NCBI GenBank assembly: GCA_947471745.1 | Contig: CANJKZ010000929.1 | Coordinates: forward strand, 310,001 to 374,000 | Length of the DNA: 64,000 bases | Direction of reading: 5' to 3' | Origin: Closterium sp. Naga37s-1 | Taxonomy: Eukaryota; Streptophyta; Zygnematophyceae; Desmidiales; Closteriaceae | Shown here: piece by piece, positions 33,377 to 44,040 of the stretch | Position numbering within the stretch: the first letter of the stretch is position 1 | Layout of the letters: each line of letters starts with the position of its first letter | Notes under the pieces: generated by a model | What the model saw: only the letters and a program-made list of their open reading frames with translations | Databases searched by the model: none | Told to the model about the DNA's origin: nothing | Program-made: the position numbers and the translations under genes

Positions 33377-35188
33377 AGTCAGGGTCGAGATCTGGTGGGT
33401 GCGACCAGGTGGTGAAGTTAACAATTGCGTCGCTGTCAGCAGTGCCTTGGTCTGGAACGAAGTCGAGGACAAAGACGTTGTTCTTTAGGACTGCCTTCCC
33501 GATGTAGAGTCCATCCTTCCCGTTGTACAACTTGAACTCCTGAGTGGTGCTGTCGGCTTCAAGATGAATTCCTTTCGCCATGAGTTGACCGACACAGAGT
33601 AACTTGTACAATCAAAACTTTTGACATCTGCAGGATAACGTTAGTCTCGTGGGATTGCAGTTGAACTACCCCTTGTCGTCATGTGCGCAGGTTCTGATTG
33701 TTGGCAACGGTGATCAAGACTTTTCGGTTAAGACGTTGTTTCCATTGAATAAAGCGTCCCAATGAGCACATATGTTGTCCGCAGCTGCTATCCAAGAACC
33801 AGGTGTCTTTCCCGGATGGTTCGCTTTGGGCGATAGCTGCGTACATCGGATTCGGCTCCAGTGATTTGCCACGAGGTGTACTTTCGTCGAGTTGTTTTTC
33901 GGGTGAGTAGGTCGGTGGTGAACCAGTCATACAGGAGTCCATTGTTCTTGTCATGCAGCTTATGATATTTCTTGTTCCTCTTGCAGGTTGTGATGTTGTC
34001 GTTGAGGACGACGCTTGGTTGGAAGGGTGCTGTTGTGTGGAGGCCATTTGGCTTCTTGAAGGTCGAAGCTGGCGTGGTGATGGTGTTGATTGCTGTATTC
34101 GGGCAGTGAACGCGAGAGTGTCCTGACGTTTTGCAGAGGTGACAGAACAGTGGTACGTATCTTCGTGCTTGATGCTCGTGTTGTCAGTTGTTGTTGTTGT
34201 TGCGCTGCTAAGTGTGAAATGCAAACTCCAGTACTGATGCCTTCTTCTTGTGACGTTCTTCGTACAGGTCCATGTCTTGTTGCTCAGCGTCGATTTCGGT
34301 GCAGAGGGATGCTTTGGAGATTTTTCCATGAGCTCGGAGGATGGCTCGGGTGGAGCGCCACTGAAGACCGAGACCAGTGATAACAACAGTAACAAACGCT
34401 TCTTTGGATATTGACCCGCCACATCGAAGGAGTCTATCGCGCAGACCACGGTAGCGATTGATAAATGCCATTGTACCGTTGTCAACTGTGCCACAAGACG
34501 ACTCTGATTAACACTATCGGTTGCATGAGTGACTGATACGTGTACTGCTGCTTGTCGTACTGCATCCCGTGTGTTGGGTATGGCAGGGAACTGTCAAAGA
34601 AGCCAAGAATTTGAGCGCCCTCCATCATCAGCTCGAACTCAAAAGACCAGGTATAAAAGTCTTTGCCGTCGAATGGTGTTGACGTTTGTAGTTTCAGAAC
34701 GTGTGCGAACTGCGACTGCAGCTGAAGTCCGTCCAGAGTTTTAGTTTCTTGTCCATGTGGAAGCTGATTTGGCATGAATCTGACAGAGCCGCGTTGGGGA
34801 TCGTATGGTAAAAAGGTAGGCTAAAGATTTCATCGTGCAAAGGATGAGCCGTCGAGACTCATGGGAGTAACGCCATTGTTGTTGTCATTGTTGGTTTGAC
34901 TGTGCAAGTGCTGCTTGTTGATGTTGCTCGTAGAACGACTTGAAGGAGCAGAATTTCTCCATCATGCTTGGGTCGAAGCCGTAGCTTGACTTCCTAGAGT
35001 TTCAGTAGGCTCAGCTGCTGGTCCTTGGGTTGTGCCCTTCTCTGTCTGTAGTCCAAAGGCTGGTGGTGGAGTAAGATTCTGACTAGGAAATTCAGTAGAC
35101 GAACTTCTCTCTTTCTGTGTAGCCATGCCTTCTGTTGTTGTAGGAGTTTAAACAGATTTGTCTTTTGTCCTGATAGCTCTTATACTAT
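33342..35188 (-). pseudogene. Copia family B fragment: gag, zinc knuckle, protease, pre-integrase
   Basis: Minus-strand order from the right: gag head (MATQKERSSS, about 35125), gag core with TSTPFDGKDFYTWSFEFELM (34482-34775), and a frameshifted Cys-rich zinc-knuckle region near 34150. Then come the protease motif WFLDSSCGQHMCSLGRF (33679-34494 frame; Gly of DSG replaced by Ser) and a pre-integrase region (GKDGLYIGKAVLKNNVFVLD, 33324-33611). Several stops and shifts are present. It ends at the junction with the RT copy at 33341. Confidence 0.82.
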
Positions 35189-35600
35189 GTAGGTCTGAGA
35201 TTGTTTTCAAGACTAAAGACTCAGAGTATTGACGTATTAGTGAAAGCGTACAAAGAGAACAAGATGAGAACCACCTTGCACTAGTATGTGAGAACAAGAT
35301 GAGTTAATTATAACAAAGAGATACAAGCTTTTATATGATTACAAGGAATACGACAGATTTAACTTACTGTAACTGCTGTTGCGGTTCGATACAGTGATGA
35401 CTCGGGTAACTGCTCAATATCGAGTCAGTTATGTGTCCTTGCTGTCGCGTTGCCTTTAGCGAGTCAAAGGTCGCTGATTTTTTACCTCCTCTGAACCTCT
35501 TGCTGTTGTATTTTTGTCAACCTCTTTGATTGACTCGCTCTTGCTTTGCTGTAGTTCACCTTGCTTGCAATTCAGTGTTTCAATACATCAGAAGTGCAAA
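35189..35600 (-). mobile_element. Family B 5' LTR (minus), outer end uncertain
   Basis: The minus strand reads LTR end ACCTACA, then TAGTATAAGAGCT, a decayed initiator-Met primer site (35177-35188). The AT-rich LTR holds a TATAAAA box near 35333 on the minus strand. It resembles the family B LTR at 15060-15188 in short words (CATCTTGTT). The far end was not located. Confidence 0.6.
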
Positions 35601-35614
35601 CTACATGTTTCTAA

Positions 35615-35780
35615 CATGGGTAACCTCGGGGTCACCACGCGAAGTGGCTGTTGCCGATGTTACCCTTAGGTCACCTAGACAAGGATCCTGGGGTCACCTG
35701 CCACGGGGTAAGCTATGGGGTAACCTGGGGGGCGGGGTTTGGCCCAAACTTTCTTGGGGTGACCCAGTAAACCTGGCCGT
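35615..35780. repeat. Cluster of GGTNACC palindromes
   Basis: About six GGTNACC heptamers (ggtaacc, ggtcacc, ggtgacc) lie in about 165 bp, most preceded by GG. The stretch borders the MITE. It could be a decayed short tandem repeat or a binding-site cluster. Confidence 0.55.
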
Positions 35781-35813
35781 CCTGGTTCCAACTCGATTCC
35801 ACCCAGTGGGTGG

Positions 35814-36101
35814 GAATTGAGGCTTTGATGGAGCATTTGGTTCAGCGAGCCGCATCCCTAATTCGTGCTTCGTGCTTAGGGCTTGTTGCAGTTTGTTTAG
35901 TAAAGACGGCTGCTTGTGTGGTCATTTTTAGGATAAATCATTCTGTCCTGTATCCGATTCGACAACGTACAAAATTTCCTACAAAATTCTGCACAAGCAG
36001 CTGTCCACACGGGGAAAAAAAAAAAGTTACACGCCCTAAGCACGAAGCACAAATTAGGGATGCGGCTCGCTGAACCAAATTGTCCATCAAAACCTCAATT
36101 C
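35814..36101. mobile_element. MITE-like element with 69-bp terminal inverted repeats
   Basis: 35814-35882 (GAATTGAGGCTTTGATGG... to ...GCTTAGGGC) is the reverse complement of 36033-36101 with about four mismatches. The 150-bp centre has no coding frame and contains an A11 run near 36015. The outermost AATT is palindromic, so it may be either target duplication or part of the repeat, and the superfamily cannot be assigned. The 288-bp size and lack of coding fit a miniature inverted-repeat element. Confidence 0.85.
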
Positions 36102-37534
36102 ATTGCTTGCTGTACCAAGTCTACATTTGGGTAGGTTCGGCAAGCATGGTTCGTACAGCATTTAACGCACATATATACGATGCTCAACCCCTGCACGCGT
36201 ATTTGCAACAGAGAGACCGAACTTAAAATGTCATTGGATAAGTTACAACTATGCTATAAGCACGAGCGAATCCTTTTTTGCTAGCTGCGAATTCACGAAA
36301 CCTATGCAAAATGCAAGAATCACTTAAGCGCCCTCTTCACAAGGCAACCATGGGTGACTCAATCGAGCATCAGGTGTAGACACACCGTACTGTACTTCAA
36401 ACCTTGGTAGTACAGTTCCCCAAACCATTTCGAAAACAATTTTGGGTTGGCCACTGTCGTTCGTTGACTACTTAGTGATACAAAAGCAAGTCAACAACAA
36501 TTGACCGCTTCGAAATCAACCCACGAACACAACTCCTAATAAGCTGTGTAATCGACGGCTGCGATCAAAACTAGATTGGGGGCACAGCGTACTGTTTCTA
36601 TGCACAAGGGACAAGCTGTCTGATCGGGCTATTCAACTTTCTTGTGGCGAGTTTGCCTTTGCCCTGTAGCAGTGGGCTATTATCTCATTAGGCAAACGAG
36701 TCGACTATGGCTGTGCTTGCACAGCACAGTGTACAGTCGTGTTTTGCCCAGTTGTGACGATAGCTCGTTCCGCTTGACAAAGCACGGTGCAGACATCAAG
36801 CGCTTGGCCTGAAGCACAGCACCTGAAAGAAGGAGGGAGAAGAACGAAATGAAGCATGAAGTGTTCGCGCGAGTAATACTTTTGTAAAAGGAGGCGGTTG
36901 GTTTGGAGCCGAAGTTAGTACTATCGGTTTGAAGAGGAGTGGCAGAGTAGGGTTCAATTCCATCACAAAAAATCCGGTTCAGCCTTTGGAGGTTCCGAGG
37001 GTCATTCACAGTGGCATTCAATATTTTTGGCTCTCTCGGATTTCCAACTGATTTCTGATGGAAATCCGTTGGCTTCCGTGCGGAATTCCGTGAGCCAGGG
37101 TGTGATTGACCGAAATGTTAAGCTACATCCGAGTCGCGTTAAGAATGAACAGAATTTCCTGATTTTCGATGGGAATGCAGTGGTGGGCGGCGAGGCAAAG
37201 AACAGTGCAAAAGTGATATATTTGAAATGCAGACACTCGAGACTTTCTGTATATTTCTAAGCCTAAGACGTATATATAAATATAGATTTTTGTCATAAAT
37301 ACCTCATGTCTGAGAGCTAAAGTAGACAAGTAGGAATATCATTTTGATGTATATTTCAGGCTTATTATTATACAAAACAACCTAATGATATTAATAATTG
37401 TCGACGACAATATTAAATCACATTAGAGAAATCCATAATTTTTTTATCCGTACAAAAACAAATGCGCGCACAAAAGATTCACCACTTACCAGCTGTGCCT
37501 ATCCTTGAACTGATTGAAAAGATTCACCACTTAC
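36102..37534. other. No recognised gene
   Basis: Mixed composition with only short frames. No LTR, repeat or splice structure that I can support. Confidence 0.4.
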
Positions 37535-38365
37535 CAAGTATGCTGGACAGGTTTGGAGCCATTCGCAGCACGTGGTAAAAGGATATGATGTTTTAAATAA
37601 TTGAGCAGGGAAACCTGTGCAAGGATAGGCCTGTTCAACACGTGGTATTGTTTCAACATCCGTTTGGTATCTTATATGAGGTTCCTGTTGATCATTTATA
37701 CATATACTATATTTGCAAGCATGTCGTATAAATTTGGTGGCATTCACTGCACGTGGTACGAAGATATGGTATTCCAAACAATTGAGCGGGATAAACTGTG
37801 CAAGTATAAGCATGTGCGCAACGTCGTTCTGTATCGACGTTTGTTCACCGATTTAAATAATGATTTTTTTTTTTATCATTCAGACTTTATTTATAATGGC
37901 AAGCATGCTGGGCATATTTCGTCCCATTCACGGCACGTGGTAAGAATATATGGTGTTTTAAACGTTTTATCAGGGAAGACTATGCAACGAGAGGCATGTT
38001 CGATACGTGGTGCCGTATCAACATCCGTTTGTTATGTTAAACAAGGTTCCGCTTGATCATCCAGATTTACTATAATAACAATCATTCTAGACTTATTTGG
38101 TGTCAATCCCAGCATGTGGTAAGAAGGCATAATGTTTCAAACAATTGAGCAGGAAAAACGGTGCAAGGATAGGCCTCTGCGACATGTCGTGCCGTATTGA
38201 TATCTGTTTCCCAGTATAAGAGATCATTCAGATAATTATTATATTGGCAAGCATGCTGGACAGATTCGGTGCCGCGCCGCACGCATCAAGAAGATATGGG
38301 ATTTTTAATTATTGAGCAGAGAAAACTGTGCAAATATAGGCATGTGCGTAGCATGGTGCCGTATC
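37535..38365. repeat. Decayed satellite array, ~180-bp units (left block)
   Basis: Units begin at a caagcatgctggacagattt-like word at 37535, 37716, 37900, 38079 and 38248, so the spacing is 169-184 bp. Shared landmarks inside each unit are gcacgtggtaagaagatat, a ttgagcagggaaaactgtgc block, gtgccgtatc and an AT-rich tail before the next caagcatg. Identity between units looks like about 65-75%. The fifth unit is cut at 38365 by a G-like LTR. Confidence 0.85.
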
Positions 38366-38960
38366 TGCGGAGCAAGGTCGACCGCTTCCAGCACAGCAAA
38401 ATCCGCACCACTTTAGTGCTGCAGAAAGGCAGTTTGCCAACGCTGCAAGTCGACGGCGTGCCAACGCTGCAGCAAGGCGGCCGTCCAGCGTTGCACCTGA
38501 AGATGACAACAGTGCACACGCGCGCACCTACTTTGCAGGTGCCTGGTAGAACATGTGTCGACGGTTTCGCCAGCAATTTACCGTCGAGAACGGTCTCGCA
38601 GACAAGCTCATCGAGCAAAGCCCGTCAACCCACGCTTCTCAATGGGACTCGACGACCAATATCTCTCTACAAGGTCGTCGACCAGCATCCTCTGCGGATT
38701 CGTGGACCAGCATCCTCTGTGGCGATGTCGATCGCATTACTCGAGCAAGATCTGTTTGACCAACACCTACGCGGAACCTCATCGACCAGACAACTTCGTC
38801 GACCTACCTGGCTAAGTCGACGTCGAGCTCTGCGGACAGACAGTATTAACTTCTGCGCGCGGTCGACGTCAACTTCTGCTCGCAGTCCGTTGCACCTCCC
38901 GCGCATCCGACTGCGAAGTTGGCTTCACCTAAGCGAGGGCAGGGCCATTGCCCGTCAACA
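38366..38960 (-). mobile_element. Family G-like LTR fragment inside the satellite
   Basis: On the plus strand it starts TGCGGAG and ends CGTCAACA, like the G LTR at 18702-19855. It shares the words ggtcgaccgc-ttccagcac, aagtcgacggcg and gaagttggct-cacc-aagcgagg in the same order. It has seven GTCGAC sites. It is shorter (595 bp) and diverged, and I found no target duplication, so its right edge may be broken. Confidence 0.7.
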
Positions 38961-38981
38961 AGTTTAATGTAGGGATAATCT

Positions 38982-39100
38982 TTAGCATCTCTCTCTCTCT
39001 CTCTCTCTCACTCACTCTCTCTCGCTCTCTCTGTCTCACCCTCACATACACACTCTCTCTCTCTCACTCACTCACTCTCTCTCACTCTCTTTATCTCTCG

Positions 39101-39135
<35 letters not shown>

Positions 39136-39197
39136 TCTCTCTTACTCTCTCTATCTCTCTCTCTCTCTCTCTTTCTTTCTCTCTCTTTCTCTCTGTA
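38982..39197. repeat. CT microsatellite
   Basis: About 215 bp of imperfect CT repeats with interspersed CACT and CACACA. The apparent Ser-Leu reading frame is an artefact of the repeat. Confidence 0.95.
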
Positions 39198-39494
39198 GAC
39201 GTGAAATGGCACCATGTATCAAAGCATACCCTTATCCGGACTTATGTACATTACGGTTTGGCGAAAGTCGACCTTCGGGACGAGCATAACGTACTCTACG
39301 ACCTGGCTCTACGCAATGTGCATCAGGTGCATGACATGCACGCGAATACCTCTCAAGCAGACCTGCACCTACTTGGTAGGCGCCGCACATGTGCGCAGAT
39401 GTTCACCTGTGACTGTGGTGCTTGCAGGACGGGATGGTGCAAAGTTGGCAAGCCGCCTTTGTGCAACGCTGAAAGTCGTCATGCTAGGTTACAT
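39198..39494. other. Unassigned segment after the microsatellite
   Basis: It contains words seen in the G-like LTR (gctgaaagtcg, aaagttggcaagccg) and may be more of that inserted element. No coding sequence was recognised. Confidence 0.35.
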
Positions 39495-40061
39495 GTTGTG
39501 TCGTATCGATATCCGTTTGTTATATAGAATGAGATATTTCTTAACAATTGATACATATACTATGTTGACAAACATCAGGCACATATTTGGTGTCTTTCGC
39601 ATAATGTGGTAAGATGGTAAGGTGTTTTTAACATTTGAGCAAGCAAAACTAGTGCAAGGATATACCTGTTCGACAAGTGGTGTCGTATCGACATCTTTTG
39701 TCATTTAGAATGTGATATCTTTTGATATTTGTTACAAATACTATATTGAGAAACATAAAGCGCAGATTTGGTGTAATTCGCAACACGTGGTAAGAAGATG
39801 TGATATTTTAAATAGTTGAGGTAGGAAAACTGTGTCAGGATAGAACCATTTGACATATGGTGCCGTATCGATATCCGATTTTTTTATTGTAAACAAGATT
39901 TCTCTTAATCGTTCCGCTCTGATACTATGTTGGCAAGCATGTTACACAGATTTGGTGTCATTCGCAGAATCTCGTACGCAGGATATGTCGTTTCAAATAA
40001 TTGAGCAGGGAAACTGTGCTAGGATAAGCTTGATCGGCACGTGCTTAGTTGTGCAAGGATA
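39495..40061. repeat. Satellite array, right block
   Basis: The pattern resumes with gtgtcgtatcgatatccg, and unit starts fall at 39569, 39748 and 39934 (spacing 179 and 186 bp). The last unit is split by the TRIM at 40062-40369 and finishes after 40370 with ggatatacctgagtgatatgtgg (broken here only by the insertion). This shows that the TRIM inserted into the satellite. Confidence 0.83.
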
Positions 40062-40369
40062 TGTCAGAAGTCCACTGGTGATTCCCGATTGGGGTATGGT
40101 CGCACTCACCCGTTACACAAACAAGCCCTTTTATCCCAGTTGTTAGTGGCTGAGATTCTGACATGGTATCAGAGCGAAGGTCTCGGATTCGAATCTCGGT
40201 GTGTGCACTTCGGGCATCCCAGTGCGGGAGGGTGTCAGAAGTCCACTAGTGATCCCCGATTGATCCTAGGGAAGGGTTACAAGCACGTTGGCCTGGGGGG
40301 TATGGGCGCACTCACTCGCTACACAAACAAGCCCTTTTATCCAAGTTTTTAGTGGCTGGGATTCTGACA
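40062..40369 (+). mobile_element. Complete TRIM (miniature LTR retrotransposon)
   Basis: LTR 1 is 40062-40163 (102 bp) and LTR 2 is 40233-40369 (137 bp). Both start TGTCAGAAGTCCACT and end GATTCTGACA. LTR 2 carries an extra ~35 bp after cccgattg. The 69-bp interior begins with a perfect initiator-Met primer site, TGGTATCAGAGC (40164-40175), and ends with a purine tract, gcgggaggg. The 5-bp duplication GGATA flanks it (40057-40061 and 40370-40374). It has no coding capacity, so it would need enzymes in trans. Confidence 0.95.
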
Positions 40370-40655
40370 GGATATACCTGAGTGATATGTGGTATCGTTT
40401 CAATGACCTGGGCAGTGTTGAGTGCAATACATAGTTTGCACGGCAACCTACCACCTACTCGCCAACGGTAATGGAAAATGGGGTTTTGTTTGAATGTAAT
40501 TTGTGGCATGAGAGATGTGTATTTCATTTTGCATTTTGTGTGTACGCATTTTGTGTGTGTTCTGTGCGCACTCGTCTTTTCATTTTGTGTGTTTCGTTTT
40601 TATTTGTAATTGCATTTTGTGTTTGTGCATTTTCAGTTTCGTGTTCACTGTTCTC
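40370..40655. other. Satellite remnant, then GT/T-rich stretch
   Basis: The end of the split satellite unit is followed by 40510-40640, where gcattttgtgtgt-like words recur. Not coding as far as I can tell. Confidence 0.45.
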
Positions 40656-40815
40656 ATGAAGCGCTCAAATGAGGCTCACATGATGCGCTCAAATGAAGCT
40701 CTCATGAAGCACTCGAATGAGGCTCCCATAACGCGCTCAAATAAAGCTCTCACGAAAGCTCAAATGAAAGCTCTTATGAAGCTCCAATGAGCCTCAAATG
40801 AGCGTTCCATGAAAG
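40656..40815 (+). repeat. 24-bp minisatellite
   Basis: Five exact-length 24-bp units (atgaagcgctcaaatgaggctcac type) occupy 40656-40775, then a decaying tail. In one frame they encode octapeptides such as MKRSNEAH, but the frame has no credible start or neighbours. Confidence 0.85.
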
Positions 40816-40919
40816 TCCTATTAGTTTCTCATGTTTCATGCGTGCCTCATGCGGGCGGGTGGTGTACCGTGGGGCGTTTCTGTGGGGCTCGATGCTTTGA
40901 CTGATCAAGTGCTTTTGAC

Positions 40920-41247
40920 TTTCGCGCTAGTCAAGCACGCGAAATCTTGACCGCGCGTGTGGTCCTGATTTCGCGTATGGGCCCTGAGGGCCCGAGCGTA
41001 TGCTCGCGCACTGTTGCGAGCGTGGCAGGACCCACGATCGCAACAAGACAGGGCGAATGATCGCCCTGCCCACGCGCAGTACAGCACGACCAATTTGTCT
41101 GGTCGTGCACGATTGCGCACCTGAGGGGTGCGCGTGTGTTTCGAGTGGGTGCTGCGGGATTCCGAAGGGTGCTCATAATTTATGGTTGAAAAACTGTTTC
41201 CCGAGTTGACTCACGGGACGGGAAATTTCTCGCGAAAGTCATTTCGC
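40920..41247. repeat. Cluster of perfect hairpins
   Basis: Stem-loops, arms perfect unless noted: TTTCGCG/CGCGAAA (40920-40944), GGGCCC/GGGCCC (40979-40993), CGAGC/GCTCG (40993-41006), GCTCGC/GCGAGC (41002-41021), TTGCGAGCGTGG/CCACGATCGCAA with one mismatch (41014-41043). Then CAGGGCGA/TCGCCCTG (41049-41068), GCACGACCA/TGGTCGTGC (41084-41108), GCGCACC/GGTGCGC (41115-41133), TTTCCCG/CGGGAAA (41197-41225) and GCGAAA/TTTCGC (41232-41247). Loops are 3-16 nt except in the near-perfect and TTTCCCG stems. No coding frame is shared. Confidence 0.85.
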
Positions 41248-42430
41248 TTTGCGGAATCATTTCGACACAGGTGCAAATCGGTTACTCCGTTTTTTCAACT
41301 GTAAAAACCGTTATACAACTGTGAGCTCGATTGAAGACATTTGAGCTACATTCGAGCAATATGCGGGTCTCATGAGTGCACACATTTGAGTCACCAGGGG
41401 CAACTTTTACAAGTACAGTTTGAAGACAGTTTTTCAACAAGAGGAGGATATAGCCAAATGCTCAAGGAGTTGTACAACCGTTTTCAAGTACAGCGTGGCA
41501 AAATTCTGCGAGCTGGTTAAACAATTGTTTTGCTTGCCCTTGCATGTGCAAAGAATCTATATAAATGTATGCTTATACTTGTCAAAATTAACCCAATGCA
41601 TTTGCGTTTGCATTCTACTACTTCGTATTGACGAGAGTAGAAATATTACCTTCGTGCTGCCGAATCTCTGCTCGACCAGTTACTTGTTCTACAAGCATGA
41701 GTAAGGCATAACTAACTACTCACTTGCGTTTTTATTATGCCCTTGGCTAGGAGGTGACAAGCTGTCACACTTGAAGGGCTGCAAATGATGTTAAGTGTTG
41801 CTAAGCTTTGTTTGTAGTTCCAGTTCAAGCTCTTCCGCATAACGTTATAGCACTCAACAGGCATTATATGGTGGACCTGAACATATGCTGAATTATCACC
41901 CATAAACATTGACCATGCATATACAATATAATTGCCTGTCATACTATTGATGTTAGAACCTGTAGTATAATCGGTGACCAAAGGTACTACAAATACCTCA
42001 AGAATGTATGCTCAAAGGAAATAGTGGCTAACAAAATTAATATTTTAACAAACTAATAAATACTATCTTAATTTCTTATATAACATATTTTTTTGTGAGC
42101 AAGACACTATTTTTATATTGTGTAGGAAGAACCTTGCAGCAATCAAAGTGAAATAGGTTAAGGCTCTGGCTGAAAATGGTTGTGAAGGGTAAAACCGGGT
42201 TTATTCATAAGAATTTGTAATATTTCTGGGAAAAAGAAAGATTAAAAAATCTGAGAAAGGTTTGTATCGGTATGACTTATTGTGTCGTCTTTACTGTTTA
42301 CAATTTGGAAGCAACGGAGAGTTACGACGGGCCACGTCAATTCCATACACGTCATTGGTTAGGCGTTCTGTAATTGGTGTAAGTTTACTTGACTTAGCTT
42401 GTTGGTGATATATATTGCTGTGATTGGTCC
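41248..42430. other. No recognised gene
   Basis: AT-rich sequence with short frames only. Confidence 0.4.
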
Positions 42431-42451
42431 TTTGTTACAGCAGCGCAACTG

Positions 42452-42491
42452 CGCTGGGTGTACCATACCATAGCGCGCTGTACACCCAGCG
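42452..42491. repeat. Hairpin in a GCGCAA/TTGCGC-rich patch
   Basis: CGCTGGGTGTA (42452-42462) and TACACCCAGCG (42481-42491) form an 11-bp perfect stem with an 18-nt loop. The next 300 bp repeat agcgcaa and ttgcgct words. Confidence 0.6.
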
Positions 42492-44040
42492 TTCTGTTGC
42501 CCAGCGCTCCGTACTATTAAGCGTTGTTTCAATCCAGCGCAATTGTGCCACACCTAGCGCAGTTGCGCTGGACTGCAAAAAAGTGGGGCTGCGCAATTGT
42601 ACAACTGCCAACTGCGCAGCTGCTGCTAATGCCAGCAGCGCACCTGCAATCTCCAGCGCATCTGCAACCTCCAGTGCTGTGCAGAAGCAACTTACCTTCC
42701 CGCAACGGCACAACCCCCCCAGCAAAAGCAACAGCCAGCGCGACTGCGCAAGCCAACCTGTTCTGCTGACGGGGCAAGAGCAAAAGCGGCTGGCGCACCA
42801 TGTTCAACATCCTCTCCCCCCGCCCTCTTTCAGAGCTCCCTATCTTCACTTCCCCATTCATTTTTTCTCACTTCGTCACTTTTCATCGTCCATACGCTTC
42901 GTAACTGGCGTCTCTTGCCTCTCCTCACCACTATTCACGTCCATTACTTCACAGATTTTGCCCAAGTGTACGCTCTTAGTACGTAGTTTTGTTGTATGTT
43001 CAAGTCATCGATTTTACGTAGCGCTTTTACTCACCTCTTCGGCGCTGTTTTTTTTTACTGATGCAGAACTGAGGAATTGTCGAAAGATCGGCAATACGAC
43101 TGGCGCGATTGTTGTTTCTCTTCTATGTTTCAGATGCCTTTTTGCCCTGAACATTCTCATTGTAAACTGTCGACTTACTTGTATATTGTATGCCGATTTT
43201 GCAAACCATCATTTCAAGCTGTACCCGAGATACGAAGTAATGCCATTGCACGTAAGTATGTCCACGTGACTTGTACAACTATTTTTTTAACGTGCTTCAA
43301 TGTTCTCCTTGCTTTCCGTTCTGCTACTGCAGCTGCAAGAGCTACCATGGCAATCTGTTGTGCTCCTGCTGCAGCGGCAAAGTCTGCATGTTATTCCGTG
43401 TACTAGTAGGTGCTACCTTGCCTATCTGTTTTGTTAAAATTTGTTCTGTGCTATTCTTTAAAATACTACCTTGAGTTATTGGCACGATCTGTCAGATTAT
43501 ATTCAATGTACTGCAATTTTAATGATTATTATGTAAAACACGGCAATCCTTGCATACAGAAGAATTATACTACAGCACCCCAAGAATTATCTGATATTCG
43601 TTCCGCTTTTTGAATTTTGTTAAATGTATATTGCTATAATATTTCTGGGAAATAATAAAAAGTAATAATATTATTATTTCATGCATACCAATCTAATATT
43701 GCACTAAATAGTGTATTGTATCTACAGTAGATTTCTTATTATATTTATTGTTGGGGCAATCAGTTTCGCCCGAAGCGCGACCAGCTCGAAAAACTGTCGA
43801 ATTTCTGAGAGCAAGCCATTGGAAAACAATTGGTACTAGTCCGACGGAAATCTGACTGGAAATCAGTTGGAAACACCATCGATCCGGTGGTCTGATTTCT
43901 GATGGAAGAACCCAGATTTCTGAGAGTCTGACAGAATTCCAGCCGAATGCGCTCTGAATTTCAACCCTGTTTTTTGTGGCGTCAGAGGCTTCCGTCACAT
44001 TGCTGGCTTGATTCCGACATTCTAGAGTCTAATTATCTGG
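42492..44040. other. No recognised gene
   Basis: A 281-codon open frame from 42424 has the low-complexity look of chance (Ala/Ser from GCGC repeats, then Phe/Ser-rich) and no recognised domain. From 43270 the sequence becomes AT-rich. Nothing else was recognised. Confidence 0.4.

Noticed and set aside
38948..39290. Ser/Leu-rich open frame
   Set aside because: It is a translation of the CT microsatellite.
40164..40232. tRNA gene or SINE (ggattcgaatc resembles a B box)
   Set aside because: No cloverleaf or A box is present. The segment is the interior of an element flanked by LTRs and a primer site, so TRIM is the better call.
42424..43269. 281-codon open frame as a gene
   Set aside because: Low complexity, no recognised domain, and composition that follows the GCGC word patch. 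No splice or start evidence.
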